Origin: Spirochaetota bacterium
GTDB lineage: Bacteria > Spirochaetota > UBA4802 > UBA5550
DNA: 44,274 bases
Assembly: GCA_016933025.1 (NCBI GenBank)
Contig: JAFGBT010000002.1
Span: 1 to 44,274, forward strand
Direction: 5' to 3'
The position numbers and the translations under genes are program-made. The notes under the pieces are model-generated. The model saw nothing but the letters and a program-made list of their open reading frames with translations, was not told the DNA's origin and ran no database searches. This document shows, one piece after another, positions 8,563-16,385 of this stretch (the first letter of the stretch is position 1; each line of letters opens with the position of its first letter).

Positions 8563-9177
8563 TTAATTAAAACCATAAAGTGCAAAAGTAATTCGGAGCG
8601 GTTTTGCAGCATACATATCCCTAACCTTCTGAATATCTATCTCGCTTGGTTCATCTCCACTTAACGCATGACCATGACCATCAATAATATTTCCTGATTC
8701 TGTTTCATTATAATGCATGATACTATAATAATCATATATATAGTTTTTATAATTGTATTTAAAATCGGAAGGTTTTAATGGCAAAAAAGAATATATTGCC
8801 AAGAGATTACGCTTTATTAATTTTCGATAGTTGATTGTTATATATAAAAAACTATCAGGCCGCTGATGTTCATGCATCAATCCTATAACATGGCCTATTT
8901 CATGATAAACAATTCGTTCTGTTACATTTGAAATAATTATATATTTACCTTTGATTGTAGCACCCTGAAATATATTGGATCCCATCTTTATAATTTTTAC
9001 ATCTTCCTTTCCATAAGGAGCGGTTTCCAATAGTATTGCGCCGTTTGTGCGCTTAACCCATTCTTGCATGCAGTTTTGAATCAATAAATATTCATTAGTG
9101 TCATCAATAACTTCACAAGATATGAATGACAAACAAACGATGTATAATAATTTTTTAAATTTAAATAAGTAATACAT
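8563..9177 (-). CDS. Astacin-type (M12A) zinc metalloprotease, predicted lipoprotein
   Basis: The 204-residue product carries the astacin zinc motif HEIGHVIGLMHEHQRPDS at residues 92-109 (His92, Glu93, His96, His102) and the Met-turn SIMHY at 152-156 with the zinc-switch-type Tyr156. Residues 1-21 form a short basic and hydrophobic signal ending in a lipobox-like SFISC, so the enzyme is probably anchored in a membrane and faces the periplasm or cell surface. It has no obvious pro-region. The gene is markedly AT-rich compared with the transposition genes upstream and has no clear Shine-Dalgarno, which points to a transferred cargo gene with its own expression. It lies between GemA and Acb2. 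The substrate is unknown. Confidence 0.85.
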   Translation of the reverse strand: MYYLFKFKKLLYIVCLSFISCEVIDDTNEYLLIQNCMQEWVKRTNGAILLETAPYGKEDVKIIKMGSNIFQGATIKGKYIIISNVTERIVYHEIGHVIGLMHEHQRPDSFLYITINYRKLIKRNLLAIYSFLPLKPSDFKYNYKNYIYDYYSIMHYNETESGNIIDGHGHALSGDEPSEIDIQKVRDMYAAKPLRITFALYGFN

Positions 9178-9191
9178 AAATATGTTACTAT

Positions 9192-9710
9192 CTATATATT
9201 GGGTCGCTCACTCATGGAACCTGAACCAAGCCGCTGGCTATTCCTTTTTGCACGATCTATTATAGATTTCAGCGCTTCAATAAGCTTTACTGTGTCCCGA
9301 CGATCGATATGACGATATTCTTTTCGGAACGATCGCCAACAAATAGCATATAGATAGGCTTCGCGATTTTTTAATGTAATTAAAAAGTCGATTTCATCTA
9401 ACAATGATGAAACAAGTTGTCTTTGCTCCTCCGTAGGCAGAAAGATCGTCCCGGCATTATATTGCTTGCCACGCTCGTATGATGCATGCCGCCGCCGGCG
9501 TTTCTTTTCCTGTTCCAGAGCACGGATCGATTGGATGAGCTGCGGCCAGGTGAGGGAGGATATCGATTCCGATCCGCTGACCGATGCGACAACGACACGG
9601 AGCATCGGCTCGTCCATCTCGAGCTCATGCGCAAGGCACCAGAGCCGGGCTATTTTCTTGCTTCTGGGCGATGCCGCGCTCCTGCGTCGTTGTATAGTCG
9701 AATAGGACAT
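9192..9710 (-). CDS. gemA: GemA/gp16-family regulatory protein (DUF1018-like)
   Basis: The 172-residue protein matches the Mu GemA (gp16) family. After a basic N-terminus, residues about 17-70 contain SKKIARLWCLAHELEMDEP and a segment ending SISSLTWPQLIQSIRALEQ, the usual pattern of this family. GemA alters host gene expression and DNA topology in Mu, and relatives sit beside gam in many Mu-like phages. The start ATG overlaps the last base of the gam stop (TGATG), with AAGGTGAG just upstream, so the two are translationally coupled. The C-terminal half (about 100-172) is basic and less typical. Confidence 0.8.
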   Translation of the reverse strand: MSYSTIQRRRSAASPRSKKIARLWCLAHELEMDEPMLRVVVASVSGSESISSLTWPQLIQSIRALEQEKKRRRRHASYERGKQYNAGTIFLPTEEQRQLVSSLLDEIDFLITLKNREAYLYAICWRSFRKEYRHIDRRDTVKLIEALKSIIDRAKRNSQRLGSGSMSERPNI

Positions 9711-10225
9711 CAGCTCACCTTCATGAGGTCCTTGTTGATTTCGTCGCGGTTCACTTCGTAGAAAAAAGTGTCCTGGGTGACCTTGACCGCGTCGACCTGG
9801 GCGAGGTCCTCATCCTTCCATTCTTTCAGCGCATCTTTATCGACTTCCTCTTTGACGCGGATCCCGCGACCTTCAAAAAGCTTTCTGAGAAGATCGAGCG
9901 TCGCCTTCTTGATGGACACCTTCGTGCTCATGCGATACCCAATTGTTCCGTACGACAGAGGGATGCTTTTACGGTCTTTGAACAGATCGCCCTTGTAGTA
10001 TTCCGCGTAATTCAGGAGCGCGTTTTCGAGGTCCTGTATCCGCGCCCGCGACGCCTCGCCGTCCTTGGCCGCCTTCTCCTTGGTTTTGCCGATCGCTTCG
10101 CTGGCCTTGCCATCGATCGCCTCGATATTCAATGTCAGCCTTCCGATCTCGGCAAGAGCTTCATTTGCTTCATTGAGCGATTTTATCTGTGCCGTCGATG
10201 CTATCCGTGTACGTTGTTTCGCCAT
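9710..10225 (-). CDS. gam: Gam-like host-nuclease inhibitor (Mu Gam family)
   Basis: The 171-residue protein fits Mu Gam: an N-terminal coiled coil with alternating Glu/Lys/Ala (residues about 15-75), then the family core with YKGDLF, KSIPLSYGTIGYRMST and a Lys-rich C-terminus. Mu Gam is a Ku-like dimer that binds free double-stranded DNA ends and shields them from RecBCD-type exonucleases. The gene follows the MuB-like ATPase and is preceded by a strong AGGAGG seven bases before the ATG. Length is close to Mu Gam. Confidence 0.92.
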   Translation of the reverse strand: MAKQRTRIASTAQIKSLNEANEALAEIGRLTLNIEAIDGKASEAIGKTKEKAAKDGEASRARIQDLENALLNYAEYYKGDLFKDRKSIPLSYGTIGYRMSTKVSIKKATLDLLRKLFEGRGIRVKEEVDKDALKEWKDEDLAQVDAVKVTQDTFFYEVNRDEINKDLMKVS

Positions 10226-10240
10226 ATATACACCTCCTTT

Positions 10241-11203
10241 TTATTGTGCCTTTTTTAATGATTTTTGATTGAATCGATTGTTGATGAGCGATAGGGCGTA
10301 TCCCTGGAGCTCACTTTCGAGCTTCTCATTGTTCAGCTTTCCACTAAAGAATTCACTGGTACGCTGTTCGTTGATCTTTTTACTCGCTCCCATGTCATTC
10401 GCATACTGCGCAAAATCCTTCTGGCGAATACCGAGCATCTTGAATTGATACTTGATCGTGAAAAACGGGAGCTTCTGCATTATCTCCTGGGTGACCATTG
10501 CCTTCTTGTCGTCGTCGAGACCGTACCGGTGGCGGATCGCGTTCGCAGAGTATTCGATTCCCAGGGGGGTCTTGAATTGGAGAAAACGTGCGAACGATTC
10601 CTTGACCCGTTCATTCTGGAAGCTCAGGAGATAGGACTTCTCGGCGATCGCGATTATCTCGTCCTGTGTGAGGTCCTCGAGGTTGACATGCTTAATCCTG
10701 AAACCGAGCTCCGGCATTGAGAATATCTGCTTCCATCTCCGGTCGGTCTTCCCGAACAGGATGATGCTGAACAGGTGCTTGAGACCGTTGCCGGTGATCT
10801 CGTGGATCTTCTTGAGGTCGCGAAACGTCTGGTGGTTGAAATCCTGTGCTTCGTCGACGACCAGGATCACCTTTTTCTTCGTTTCGCGGAGCGCTTCTCC
10901 CAAGACCTGATATTTCTTCTCGATCATGAACGCCTGAGTATCGATGCCCGGTTTGATCTCCTCGATCATGAGCTGTATTATCGCCGATATTCGGCTGTAC
11001 TTGTGCCTGAATCCGTGCATCTGCACCACTGCGAACTTATGCGGGTACTGGCGCCAGTAGTCGACGAGCTCGGAGCAAATCCGCGTTTTCCCGGATCCGA
11101 TTTCCGCTATCACCGCAAGGAAGCCATTTCGGGTAATGGTGTCGCGAACGGCATTTTTCACGGTTTTGACGTTTTTCGTTTCGATAAGCTGGCGTTCTTT
11201 CAT
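10241..11203 (-). CDS. MuB-like AAA+ transposition ATPase
   Basis: The 320-residue protein has a Walker A motif AEIGSGKT (33-40) and a Walker B VILVVDEAQD (112-121) in the AAA+ arrangement of MuB, ExeA and TniB. MuB coats target DNA, recruits and activates the transposase, and confers target immunity. Residues 260-320 form an extra basic region. The ATG at 11203 overlaps the transposase stop by four bases (ATGA), with AAGGAG ten bases upstream, so both transposition proteins are made from one message. The N-terminal HTH of Mu MuB is not obvious here. Confidence 0.9.
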   Translation of the reverse strand: MKERQLIETKNVKTVKNAVRDTITRNGFLAVIAEIGSGKTRICSELVDYWRQYPHKFAVVQMHGFRHKYSRISAIIQLMIEEIKPGIDTQAFMIEKKYQVLGEALRETKKKVILVVDEAQDFNHQTFRDLKKIHEITGNGLKHLFSIILFGKTDRRWKQIFSMPELGFRIKHVNLEDLTQDEIIAIAEKSYLLSFQNERVKESFARFLQFKTPLGIEYSANAIRHRYGLDDDKKAMVTQEIMQKLPFFTIKYQFKMLGIRQKDFAQYANDMGASKKINEQRTSEFFSGKLNNEKLESELQGYALSLINNRFNQKSLKKAQ

Positions 11204-12948
11204 GATTCATTGGCTCCTTGTATGATTTTATTTTGATTGACCAGGTTGGCGAGGGCGATCGCGACATCGGACGTTATCGCTCCGTTTTTCTCAATGGCGA
11301 TCTCGAGAAGATTTTGGATCGTTTCGCAGGTCTTATCGGAAAGATCCTCCTTGAAGAGACCGGTCTGATTGAGTATCCACCGCCATGCGCGTTCTATGCT
11401 GTCGAACGATTCCGGCGCGGCCGGAGAGTGAGTCTCTATACCTCGCGATGGAGACGGCATGCGCACCACGTTCGTTTCCTCTTGGCGCGGAAGAATGTCG
11501 TCGAAGGTCATCATCCGGTTGATACTCTTGGCGTACAGGCGTCCCTCCTCGCGGTTGCGATCGCCGTCGGTTTTCTTGTGGGACTTGATTTCCATGAACG
11601 GATGCTCGGGTATACCGTTAGAGCACTCGACCACGGCCCCATCATAGAGTTCGGCGATATATCGGAGGTTCCCATCGCGCGCCGGCGGCCGGTAGATGGT
11701 CGCCTTCGTGTTCCGGTACTTACCGTCCGGCGTGACGAACCAGTCATGGCCGTCGATCTTCACGCACCCGAATCCGTTTACGGTCCTGACTATGTTCGAG
11801 ACCATGGCGTCCTGAAGGTTCGATACGTCGACACGGATGATCGGATGGGAAGAAACGCCTTTCATCCACTTCGCGTAATATCCCTGCTTGTGATTCCACC
11901 AGTGCGCCGATGCCAGGTAAAAGTACACGAGCTGGTTGATGTCGCGGATCACCACGTCGTTGAGCTGGGATTCGAACCGACGCTTGAACGCGCCGATGCG
12001 CGATTCGACGCCGCCCTTGGAAGACGGTTTTCCCGGCATATGGGTCTTTATGGTTATCCCCAGGTGTCGACACATGTCGTTGACCCGGCTCGATTTGCCT
12101 ATGCCGGAGCCCATGTCGCACATGAGGATTGTCGGTATTCCCTCGACGGGACAGTCGGCCAGTGGGTGTGACCGACTATCGAGGGGCGAAGGTAGGCCGC
12201 GTTTCGGAAGGAAGAAAAAGGAGAGCGCATCAAGCCAGTCATCCGCGTTCTCACCGCCGTTCTTCGAGTCGGCGCTTTTTTTCAGCGGGATGACCGGAAA
12301 CGGCAGGAACGCCTTCGAATACATGTCAACGAGATAATAAACCCAGATTTTCACCAACTCGTTTTTTCGGAGATAATCGTCCAGGTGCTGGTCGCCGCGG
12401 GGGGCGTCGTAACGCTCGACCGTCATGTCGAGACTCATGTAATACTGGTCCATGGTGGTCGCGTCGACCAGGTACACCTGGCCTGGATATTCGGCCGTGA
12501 TTCGGTGCGCCATTGGCTCGATCCCGGCGGATCGGAAATTGAGCCCCAGTCTGTCGAGAATGCGGTCCATGGTTGATCTTGTATATTTGCCGTAGGGGAC
12601 AAGCCCCATTTCCCCGGCAATCTCCAGGGCCCGGTCGGTCGGGATCCACTTCTTGTCCTTGCCGGGCCTGCTCTTTATGCCGTGGATCACGAGCGCGTCG
12701 CGCTTCTCCCGGGCCCGCTCGAGATCGTTCTTCCGCTTTTTCCTGGCCTGCCTTGCCCGGGCGATGTCCGCTACGCGCTCACCCCGCAGGAGCTTTTTCA
12801 TGACGCCGTTCGCCGTGGACCAAGAAGCGCCGGTGCGCTCCATGAACCATCGGATGGCGTTACCACGCCCGGCCTTGCCAGCCGCCGTCTTGTAGCGCCG
12901 AAGATATTCGACCAGCAGCTCCTCGTTGTAGCATTTCCCCCGCGCCAT
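11200..12948 (-). CDS. MuA-like DDE transposase
   Basis: The 582-residue protein has an integrase-core (rve-type) catalytic domain. Candidate catalytic residues are Asp162 (in YLVDATTMDQYY), Asp278 (in MCDMGSGIGKS) and Glu315 (in SKGGVESRIGAFKRR), giving the D-D-(36)-E spacing of retroviral and Mu-type enzymes. The N-terminal 100 residues are basic and likely bind the phage ends; the C-terminal part resembles the Mu-type beta-barrel and tail. It would cut and join the phage ends for integration and replicative transposition with the downstream MuB-like ATPase. The ATG at 12948 is preferred over an upstream start because it has GGAG six bases upstream and lies four bases past the previous stop. 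Confidence 0.93.
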   Translation of the reverse strand: MARGKCYNEELLVEYLRRYKTAAGKAGRGNAIRWFMERTGASWSTANGVMKKLLRGERVADIARARQARKKRKNDLERAREKRDALVIHGIKSRPGKDKKWIPTDRALEIAGEMGLVPYGKYTRSTMDRILDRLGLNFRSAGIEPMAHRITAEYPGQVYLVDATTMDQYYMSLDMTVERYDAPRGDQHLDDYLRKNELVKIWVYYLVDMYSKAFLPFPVIPLKKSADSKNGGENADDWLDALSFFFLPKRGLPSPLDSRSHPLADCPVEGIPTILMCDMGSGIGKSSRVNDMCRHLGITIKTHMPGKPSSKGGVESRIGAFKRRFESQLNDVVIRDINQLVYFYLASAHWWNHKQGYYAKWMKGVSSHPIIRVDVSNLQDAMVSNIVRTVNGFGCVKIDGHDWFVTPDGKYRNTKATIYRPPARDGNLRYIAELYDGAVVECSNGIPEHPFMEIKSHKKTDGDRNREEGRLYAKSINRMMTFDDILPRQEETNVVRMPSPSRGIETHSPAAPESFDSIERAWRWILNQTGLFKEDLSDKTCETIQNLLEIAIEKNGAITSDVAIALANLVNQNKIIQGANES

Positions 12949-12952
12949 ACGC

Positions 12953-13858
12953 TCACTCCGGCACGACATCGGTTGGGTGCTCTACCTTGCCGGGAAGCCA
13001 TAGTATCATTCCCCAGTTGTCGCGGATACGCTCGCATGCGGCCTCCACGGACGATACGGCCAGGGCCATGCGGCCGCCCAACTCGGCGTCGACGAGGTCC
13101 TTGGGTATATTGTCGATGTCGGCCAGGCGCTTGAGGGCCTCGCGCATCGATTCGTCGATGAGCTCGACCGCCTGCTTTTTGTGGGTGATGAACACGATGG
13201 TTTTGGGGTCGACTCCCTTTTCGCTCATGAGCGACTGGAGCGATTCCTCCAGGCGCTTCGTGCGGTCGATGCTCTCCTGGAGCTGGTCCTCCAGGTTCTT
13301 TAGCATGAAGTCCTTGCCGGACAGCTTGTTGTTCGCCTTTTCGATCTTGGCCTTGAGCTTGTCCCGCTCCTTGCCCTCCTCACGCTTCGCCTCGCGCTTG
13401 GCCCGGGCGATCACGTCGTCGAGCGATTCAAAGGTCCCGTCGGCGTACACAACCTTGTCCGCATCGAGGCTCGCGTCGCCTTCGTTTATCTTGTCGACCA
13501 TACCGTCGTCCCTGGCTATCTCCAGGAGCTTCGTCATGGGGATCTCGGTGAGGTCCGTCAATTTGTCTGGATTGATTTTATCGGTGATGAATAAGAGTCG
13601 TAATGCATGGCGATATGATTTCTTGTAATATTCCATCAGATAGTCTTTCATGGTAGGACAATCGTGAAGCAGGTAGAGCTTCCTGTTGGCGATATTCCGC
13701 AGGGCAACCGCTTCCTGTATCCAACTCGCCACGATAGCCTGCTCGAAAAGCCTCAGGTCCTGTACATCCGTCTCGGTGAAGGAAACCTCCCTCCCGGTCT
13801 CCGCGTCGATCTTCACGATCGCCGCATCATGGTTCGATTTGGTCATGTTTCTGGTCAT
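12953..13858 (-). CDS. Unknown coiled-coil protein upstream of the transposase
   Basis: I do not recognise a family for this 301-residue protein. Residues about 30-105 form a predicted alpha-helical domain rich in conserved-looking aromatics (SWIQEAVALRNIANRKLY...YYKKSYRHALRLLFI). Residues about 150-215 are a highly charged coiled coil (many KREAKREEGKERDK-type heptads). The C-terminal 85 residues are again globular and end GMILWLPGKVEHPTDVVPE. GGAGA stands just before the ATG at 13858, and the start overlaps the upstream winged-helix gene by 32 bp. Its place between a ParB-like/winged-helix pair and the transposase suggests a DNA-bound regulator or a scaffold of a nucleoprotein complex; that role is inferred from context only. 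Confidence 0.8.
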   Translation of the reverse strand: MTRNMTKSNHDAAIVKIDAETGREVSFTETDVQDLRLFEQAIVASWIQEAVALRNIANRKLYLLHDCPTMKDYLMEYYKKSYRHALRLLFITDKINPDKLTDLTEIPMTKLLEIARDDGMVDKINEGDASLDADKVVYADGTFESLDDVIARAKREAKREEGKERDKLKAKIEKANNKLSGKDFMLKNLEDQLQESIDRTKRLEESLQSLMSEKGVDPKTIVFITHKKQAVELIDESMREALKRLADIDNIPKDLVDAELGGRMALAVSSVEAACERIRDNWGMILWLPGKVEHPTDVVPE

Positions 13859-14147
13859 ACGCTCTCCTTTTCTGTATCATGGTGTCCTTCTCGATCTCCT
13901 GGCGAACCGCCCACTTTGCGCCGAAGATCTGATTCAAATGCCTGTTGTGCAATGTGTATGAATGGTATTTCTTCTCGATGACCCCGGCTTCCACGAGGTC
14001 CGCGAGAACCCGCTCGACCGTCCGCCTGCCCGCGCCCGTCGCAAGGGCGAGCTCCGGCACGTTCCAGGCGATTGGGTATTTCTGCAATATCAAGGCCGTG
14101 ATCCTTGCCGTAAGACGGCCGCGGGTGAGCGATCCCCCTTCGCTCAT
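13827..14147 (-). CDS. Winged helix-turn-helix DNA-binding protein
   Basis: The 106-residue protein contains a compact winged-helix fold at residues about 10-65: a first helix ITALILQKYPIAW, then VPELALATGAGRRTVERVLADLVEAGVIEKK, where the GAGRRTVERVL segment is the recognition helix, followed by a basic wing. The remaining 40 residues are charged. The ATG overlaps the ParB-like gene stop by four bases (ATGA) and its 3' end overlaps the coiled-coil gene by 32 bp, so the three are tightly coupled. It probably binds phage DNA as a regulator or a partner of the ParB-like protein; the site it recognises is unknown. Confidence 0.8.
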   Translation of the reverse strand: MSEGGSLTRGRLTARITALILQKYPIAWNVPELALATGAGRRTVERVLADLVEAGVIEKKYHSYTLHNRHLNQIFGAKWAVRQEIEKDTMIQKRRAYDQKHDQIEP

Positions 14148-14821
14148 TCCATGCCCCTGTTCTTCACGATCGAATCGAGCCTGTTCACAACATCCACGGA
14201 GATCTTCTGAAGCTCCTTCACCGTGGCGCGGTTCTCTATGATCGCCACGTTCAGCATCCTCGCGATCGCGCGCTTGTATGTGAGCAGGTGCTTGTCGTTC
14301 GCCGATTCGATGCCGCTTCCCGCGATGATCTCCTTCTCCCTGTTGCGCCTCAGTCGCGCGAGGTCGTAGCCCACGGTCTTCGGGTTCAGCCCGGTGCTTT
14401 CCGCGATCTCGCTCGCGTTCACGCCCAGCTCGCGGTTGTTCCTGACGAGCAGGCGATCGTCGAAATCACGGTATATTCTCCGGTACAACGCTTCGCGCTC
14501 GGCAGGTTCGAGATGCCTCCGGAGAAGGTTGTCTTTGATAATGTATTCAGTTTCCTGCACATCGGAAAGGCGCTGGAGGACGTATTGCGCCGGAACTGTC
14601 TTCAAATTCAGATGTTTCGCGATGAGACGCCTGCGGTGACCGGACAGGATGGTGCCGTCCTTCTTAATGACAAGAGGCACCAGTATGCCGCGCTTCCTGA
14701 TGTCTTCCATGAGCGCCTTCTCGGAAGAACCGGACTCGGACCGGAAATACGACGAGTTCTTCCTGTTCGGTTTCAGAACATTCGTTTTGACCTGAGTTAC
14801 GGGAGACAATTTCAGTTTCAT
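14144..14821 (-). CDS. ParB/Spo0J-like protein with ParB N-terminal (Srx-fold) domain
   Basis: The 225-residue protein has the ParB N-terminal signature: GILVPLVIKKDGTILSGHRRRLIAKHL at about 45-71, including the GHRR arginine patch (61-64) that in ParB proteins binds CTP or phosphate. Residues about 95-170 contain an HTH of KorB/ParB type (VNASEIAESTGLNPKTVGYDLARL). A canonical ParB dimerisation domain is not evident. I chose the ATG at 14821 because AAGGAGG lies ten bases upstream and the codon overlaps the M23 stop (ATGA). No ParA partner is present nearby, so plasmid-type partition is unlikely; CTP-gated DNA loading or transcriptional control is more plausible. Similar ParB-like proteins occur in some Mu-like phages. 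Confidence 0.85.
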   Translation of the reverse strand: MKLKLSPVTQVKTNVLKPNRKNSSYFRSESGSSEKALMEDIRKRGILVPLVIKKDGTILSGHRRRLIAKHLNLKTVPAQYVLQRLSDVQETEYIIKDNLLRRHLEPAEREALYRRIYRDFDDRLLVRNNRELGVNASEIAESTGLNPKTVGYDLARLRRNREKEIIAGSGIESANDKHLLTYKRAIARMLNVAIIENRATVKELQKISVDVVNRLDSIVKNRGME

Positions 14822-15264
14822 GCCGGCAGGACCTCCTTGACGACAGGCGTCGGATTTATCTTCACCCAATACTCGGTATACATGTCCATGTGCAGGTGGG
14901 CGCCACGGCTACGGCCCACGTCGGCATATTGGCCGATCACATCGCCTTCGGAGACTGCGTCGCCGACCTTAATGGTGTTGTTTTTCAAATGAAGATAACG
15001 AACATAATACGTGTTTTCCGAAATCAGGTGCTTGATAATTACATAATTGCCGGCCGAGTGATGTGGATCGACCCATCGGAGGGCGTCGCGGTAATTGTCC
15101 ATATCATATACGACGATCCCTGATGTAATGGCCCTGACATTTATGTCTTTGTCAATCGAGGCGAGATCGATTCCGTCATGAAATTGGTTTTGCCCGGGGT
15201 TAAGCGGATCATTCCGGTTCCCATAGGGGCTCGTTATCCTGGGGTTATTTACTGGCGATATCAA
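14818..15264 (-). CDS. M23-family peptidoglycan endopeptidase (endolysin-like)
   Basis: The 148-residue protein is a stand-alone LytM/M23 domain. The zinc ligands are visible: His29 and Asp33 in FHDGIDLAS, and His124 in AHLHMD, with His122 of the HxH and His91 in YLHL as the catalytic histidines. M23 enzymes cut peptide cross-links in peptidoglycan. There is no signal peptide, so release would need a holin, the tail or cell lysis. The start is a TTG at 15264 supported by a strong AGGAGG six bases upstream. The gene lies in the leftward early operon, not among late genes, which is odd for a lysis enzyme. Confidence 0.88.
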   Translation of the reverse strand: MISPVNNPRITSPYGNRNDPLNPGQNQFHDGIDLASIDKDINVRAITSGIVVYDMDNYRDALRWVDPHHSAGNYVIIKHLISENTYYVRYLHLKNNTIKVGDAVSEGDVIGQYADVGRSRGAHLHMDMYTEYWVKINPTPVVKEVLPA

Positions 15265-15427
15265 TGAGGTCCTCCTTTCTGAGCATTCTTGAAAACTGTT
15301 TTATCAGGGTCCTGAGTACAAACTTACCGGACGGCGGCATCCCTTTCATGGAAGCCCGGACGGCGGCGGTGCGCATCACTTCCCGGTACACCGCGTCAGC
15401 TTGCTTTCTCGAGATCTTCCCGTACAT
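15245..15427 (-). CDS. Small basic protein of unknown function
   Basis: This 60-residue, Lys/Arg-rich helical protein is not recognised. It has GAGG six bases before the ATG, overlaps the preceding membrane-protein gene by 32 bp and the M23 TTG start by 20 bp, so it is translated as part of the same coupled string. The close link to the M23 gene and a small membrane protein makes a lysis accessory role possible, but nothing in the sequence shows it. Confidence 0.6.
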   Translation of the reverse strand: MYGKISRKQADAVYREVMRTAAVRASMKGMPPSGKFVLRTLIKQFSRMLRKEDLIDIASK

Positions 15428-15584
15428 GGCGCACCTCGCTTTGCCGTTTTTTGTTCACCGCCCTGAACGCCAAGAACCCGGACACCGCGATCCCCAGGCT
15501 CGCGTAGAGAACGAACACGACGATGACGATAACGAGATTCCAGAGAACGTCGTACAGCATGAACGCCTCCCAACCGAGCCACAT
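15396..15584 (-). CDS. Small single-span membrane protein
   Basis: The 62-residue product has one hydrophobic segment (about 14-43, VLWNLVIVIVVFVLYASLGIAVSG begins it) followed by a basic and charged cytoplasmic-type tail. Two starts are possible: ATG at 15584 with AAGGGGG seven bases upstream, or ATG at 15560 with GGGAGG six bases upstream. It sits two genes before the M23 peptidase, so a holin or spanin role is conceivable. A short regulator anchored in the membrane is equally possible. Confidence 0.65.
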   Translation of the reverse strand: MWLGWEAFMLYDVLWNLVIVIVVFVLYASLGIAVSGFLAFRAVNKKRQSEVRHVREDLEKAS

Positions 15585-15596
15585 CGGCGACCCCCT

Positions 15597-15854
15597 TCAA
15601 TGGATTGTCGATCCTTCCGCCTGGTGCGAATTCTCCAGGAACTCCTTGAATTGGTCCCGAAACCTCCGGCCCTTGACGTTGAAGGGATTCAGCGACGTGG
15701 ACACCGGCTTCTCCGGAACTATAGCCACGGCGGAGACTCCCCCCCTGGACGGATAATATATCGCGTTGAACGACACGATCTTGCCGCTCTTCGTGAGCTC
15801 GGCGGTGATCCGGTAGGGCCTTCCCTTGTATTCTCCACAATAGGTCACCTTCAT
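15597..15854 (-). CDS. Small hypothetical phage protein
   Basis: The 85-residue product is not recognised. It begins with beta-rich alternation (MKVTYCGEYKGRPYRITAEL) and ends with a charged helix. The ATG overlaps the upstream stop by four bases (ATGA), and the next gene's leader overlaps its stop region, so it is a genuine member of the early operon. Confidence 0.65.
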   Translation of the reverse strand: MKVTYCGEYKGRPYRITAELTKSGKIVSFNAIYYPSRGGVSAVAIVPEKPVSTSLNPFNVKGRRFRDQFKEFLENSHQAEGSTIH

Positions 15855-16126
15855 GACTGCCCCCCCGCCTCCCTGGCCCGGCGCAATCTTTCCTCGTTCA
15901 TTTGTGAAATTAACTTCCGCTCCAGGTCCAGCCGGGCGACGTCCGATATATAACCGTCGGGCACGAACCCGCAGGTCTCGATGAGCGCTGCGCAGGCGCC
16001 CTTGAAGTAGTATTCGCTCGTGAGCGATATGGGACCCTTCGATTTTCGCTTGAGCTTGCCGAACGCCTGGGCGATCAGCAACCTGCGGTGCAGGGAGTTC
16101 ATGGCGTTGACGATAGGACCCTTCAT
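15851..16126 (-). CDS. Small hypothetical phage protein
   Basis: The 91-residue product is basic and mostly helical, with no family recognised. Its ATG overlaps the previous stop by four bases and its own stop overlaps the next ATG in the same way. Translational coupling on both sides is the main evidence that it is a real gene. Confidence 0.65.
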   Translation of the reverse strand: MKGPIVNAMNSLHRRLLIAQAFGKLKRKSKGPISLTSEYYFKGACAALIETCGFVPDGYISDVARLDLERKLISQMNEERLRRAREAGGQS

Positions 16127-16353
16127 TGCACGCCCTCCTTCTTCAATTCATTGACACAGTTTATACAGGGGTCGTTGCTCTCATGGGGCTCGACGTGAAC
16201 GTGGCACCCTAAAACCGAATACAAGTTAACCAATCCGTTCTTGTGCTTTTCGCACGCTCCTATCGGCCCGGTGGGACAATGCACGATGTACTTAACCTTA
16301 TTCGGCAACTTCTCTGAGAGCTTATTCAAGTCATTCAGACGCATGGAACCCAT
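16123..16353 (-). CDS. Small Cys/His-rich protein, probable zinc binder
   Basis: The 76-residue protein contains clustered metal-ligand residues: HCPTGPIGACEKH at about 25-37, GCHVHVEPHE at about 49-58 and CINC at about 63-66. The spacing would suit one or two structural zinc ions. Such small zinc proteins in phage early regions are often regulators or inhibitors of host proteins. GGGAGG lies five bases before the ATG. I do not recognise the family. Confidence 0.65.
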   Translation of the reverse strand: MGSMRLNDLNKLSEKLPNKVKYIVHCPTGPIGACEKHKNGLVNLYSVLGCHVHVEPHESNDPCINCVNELKKEGVQ

Positions 16354-16385
16354 GAGTGCCTCCCTTGGATTAATGAATTGACAAC

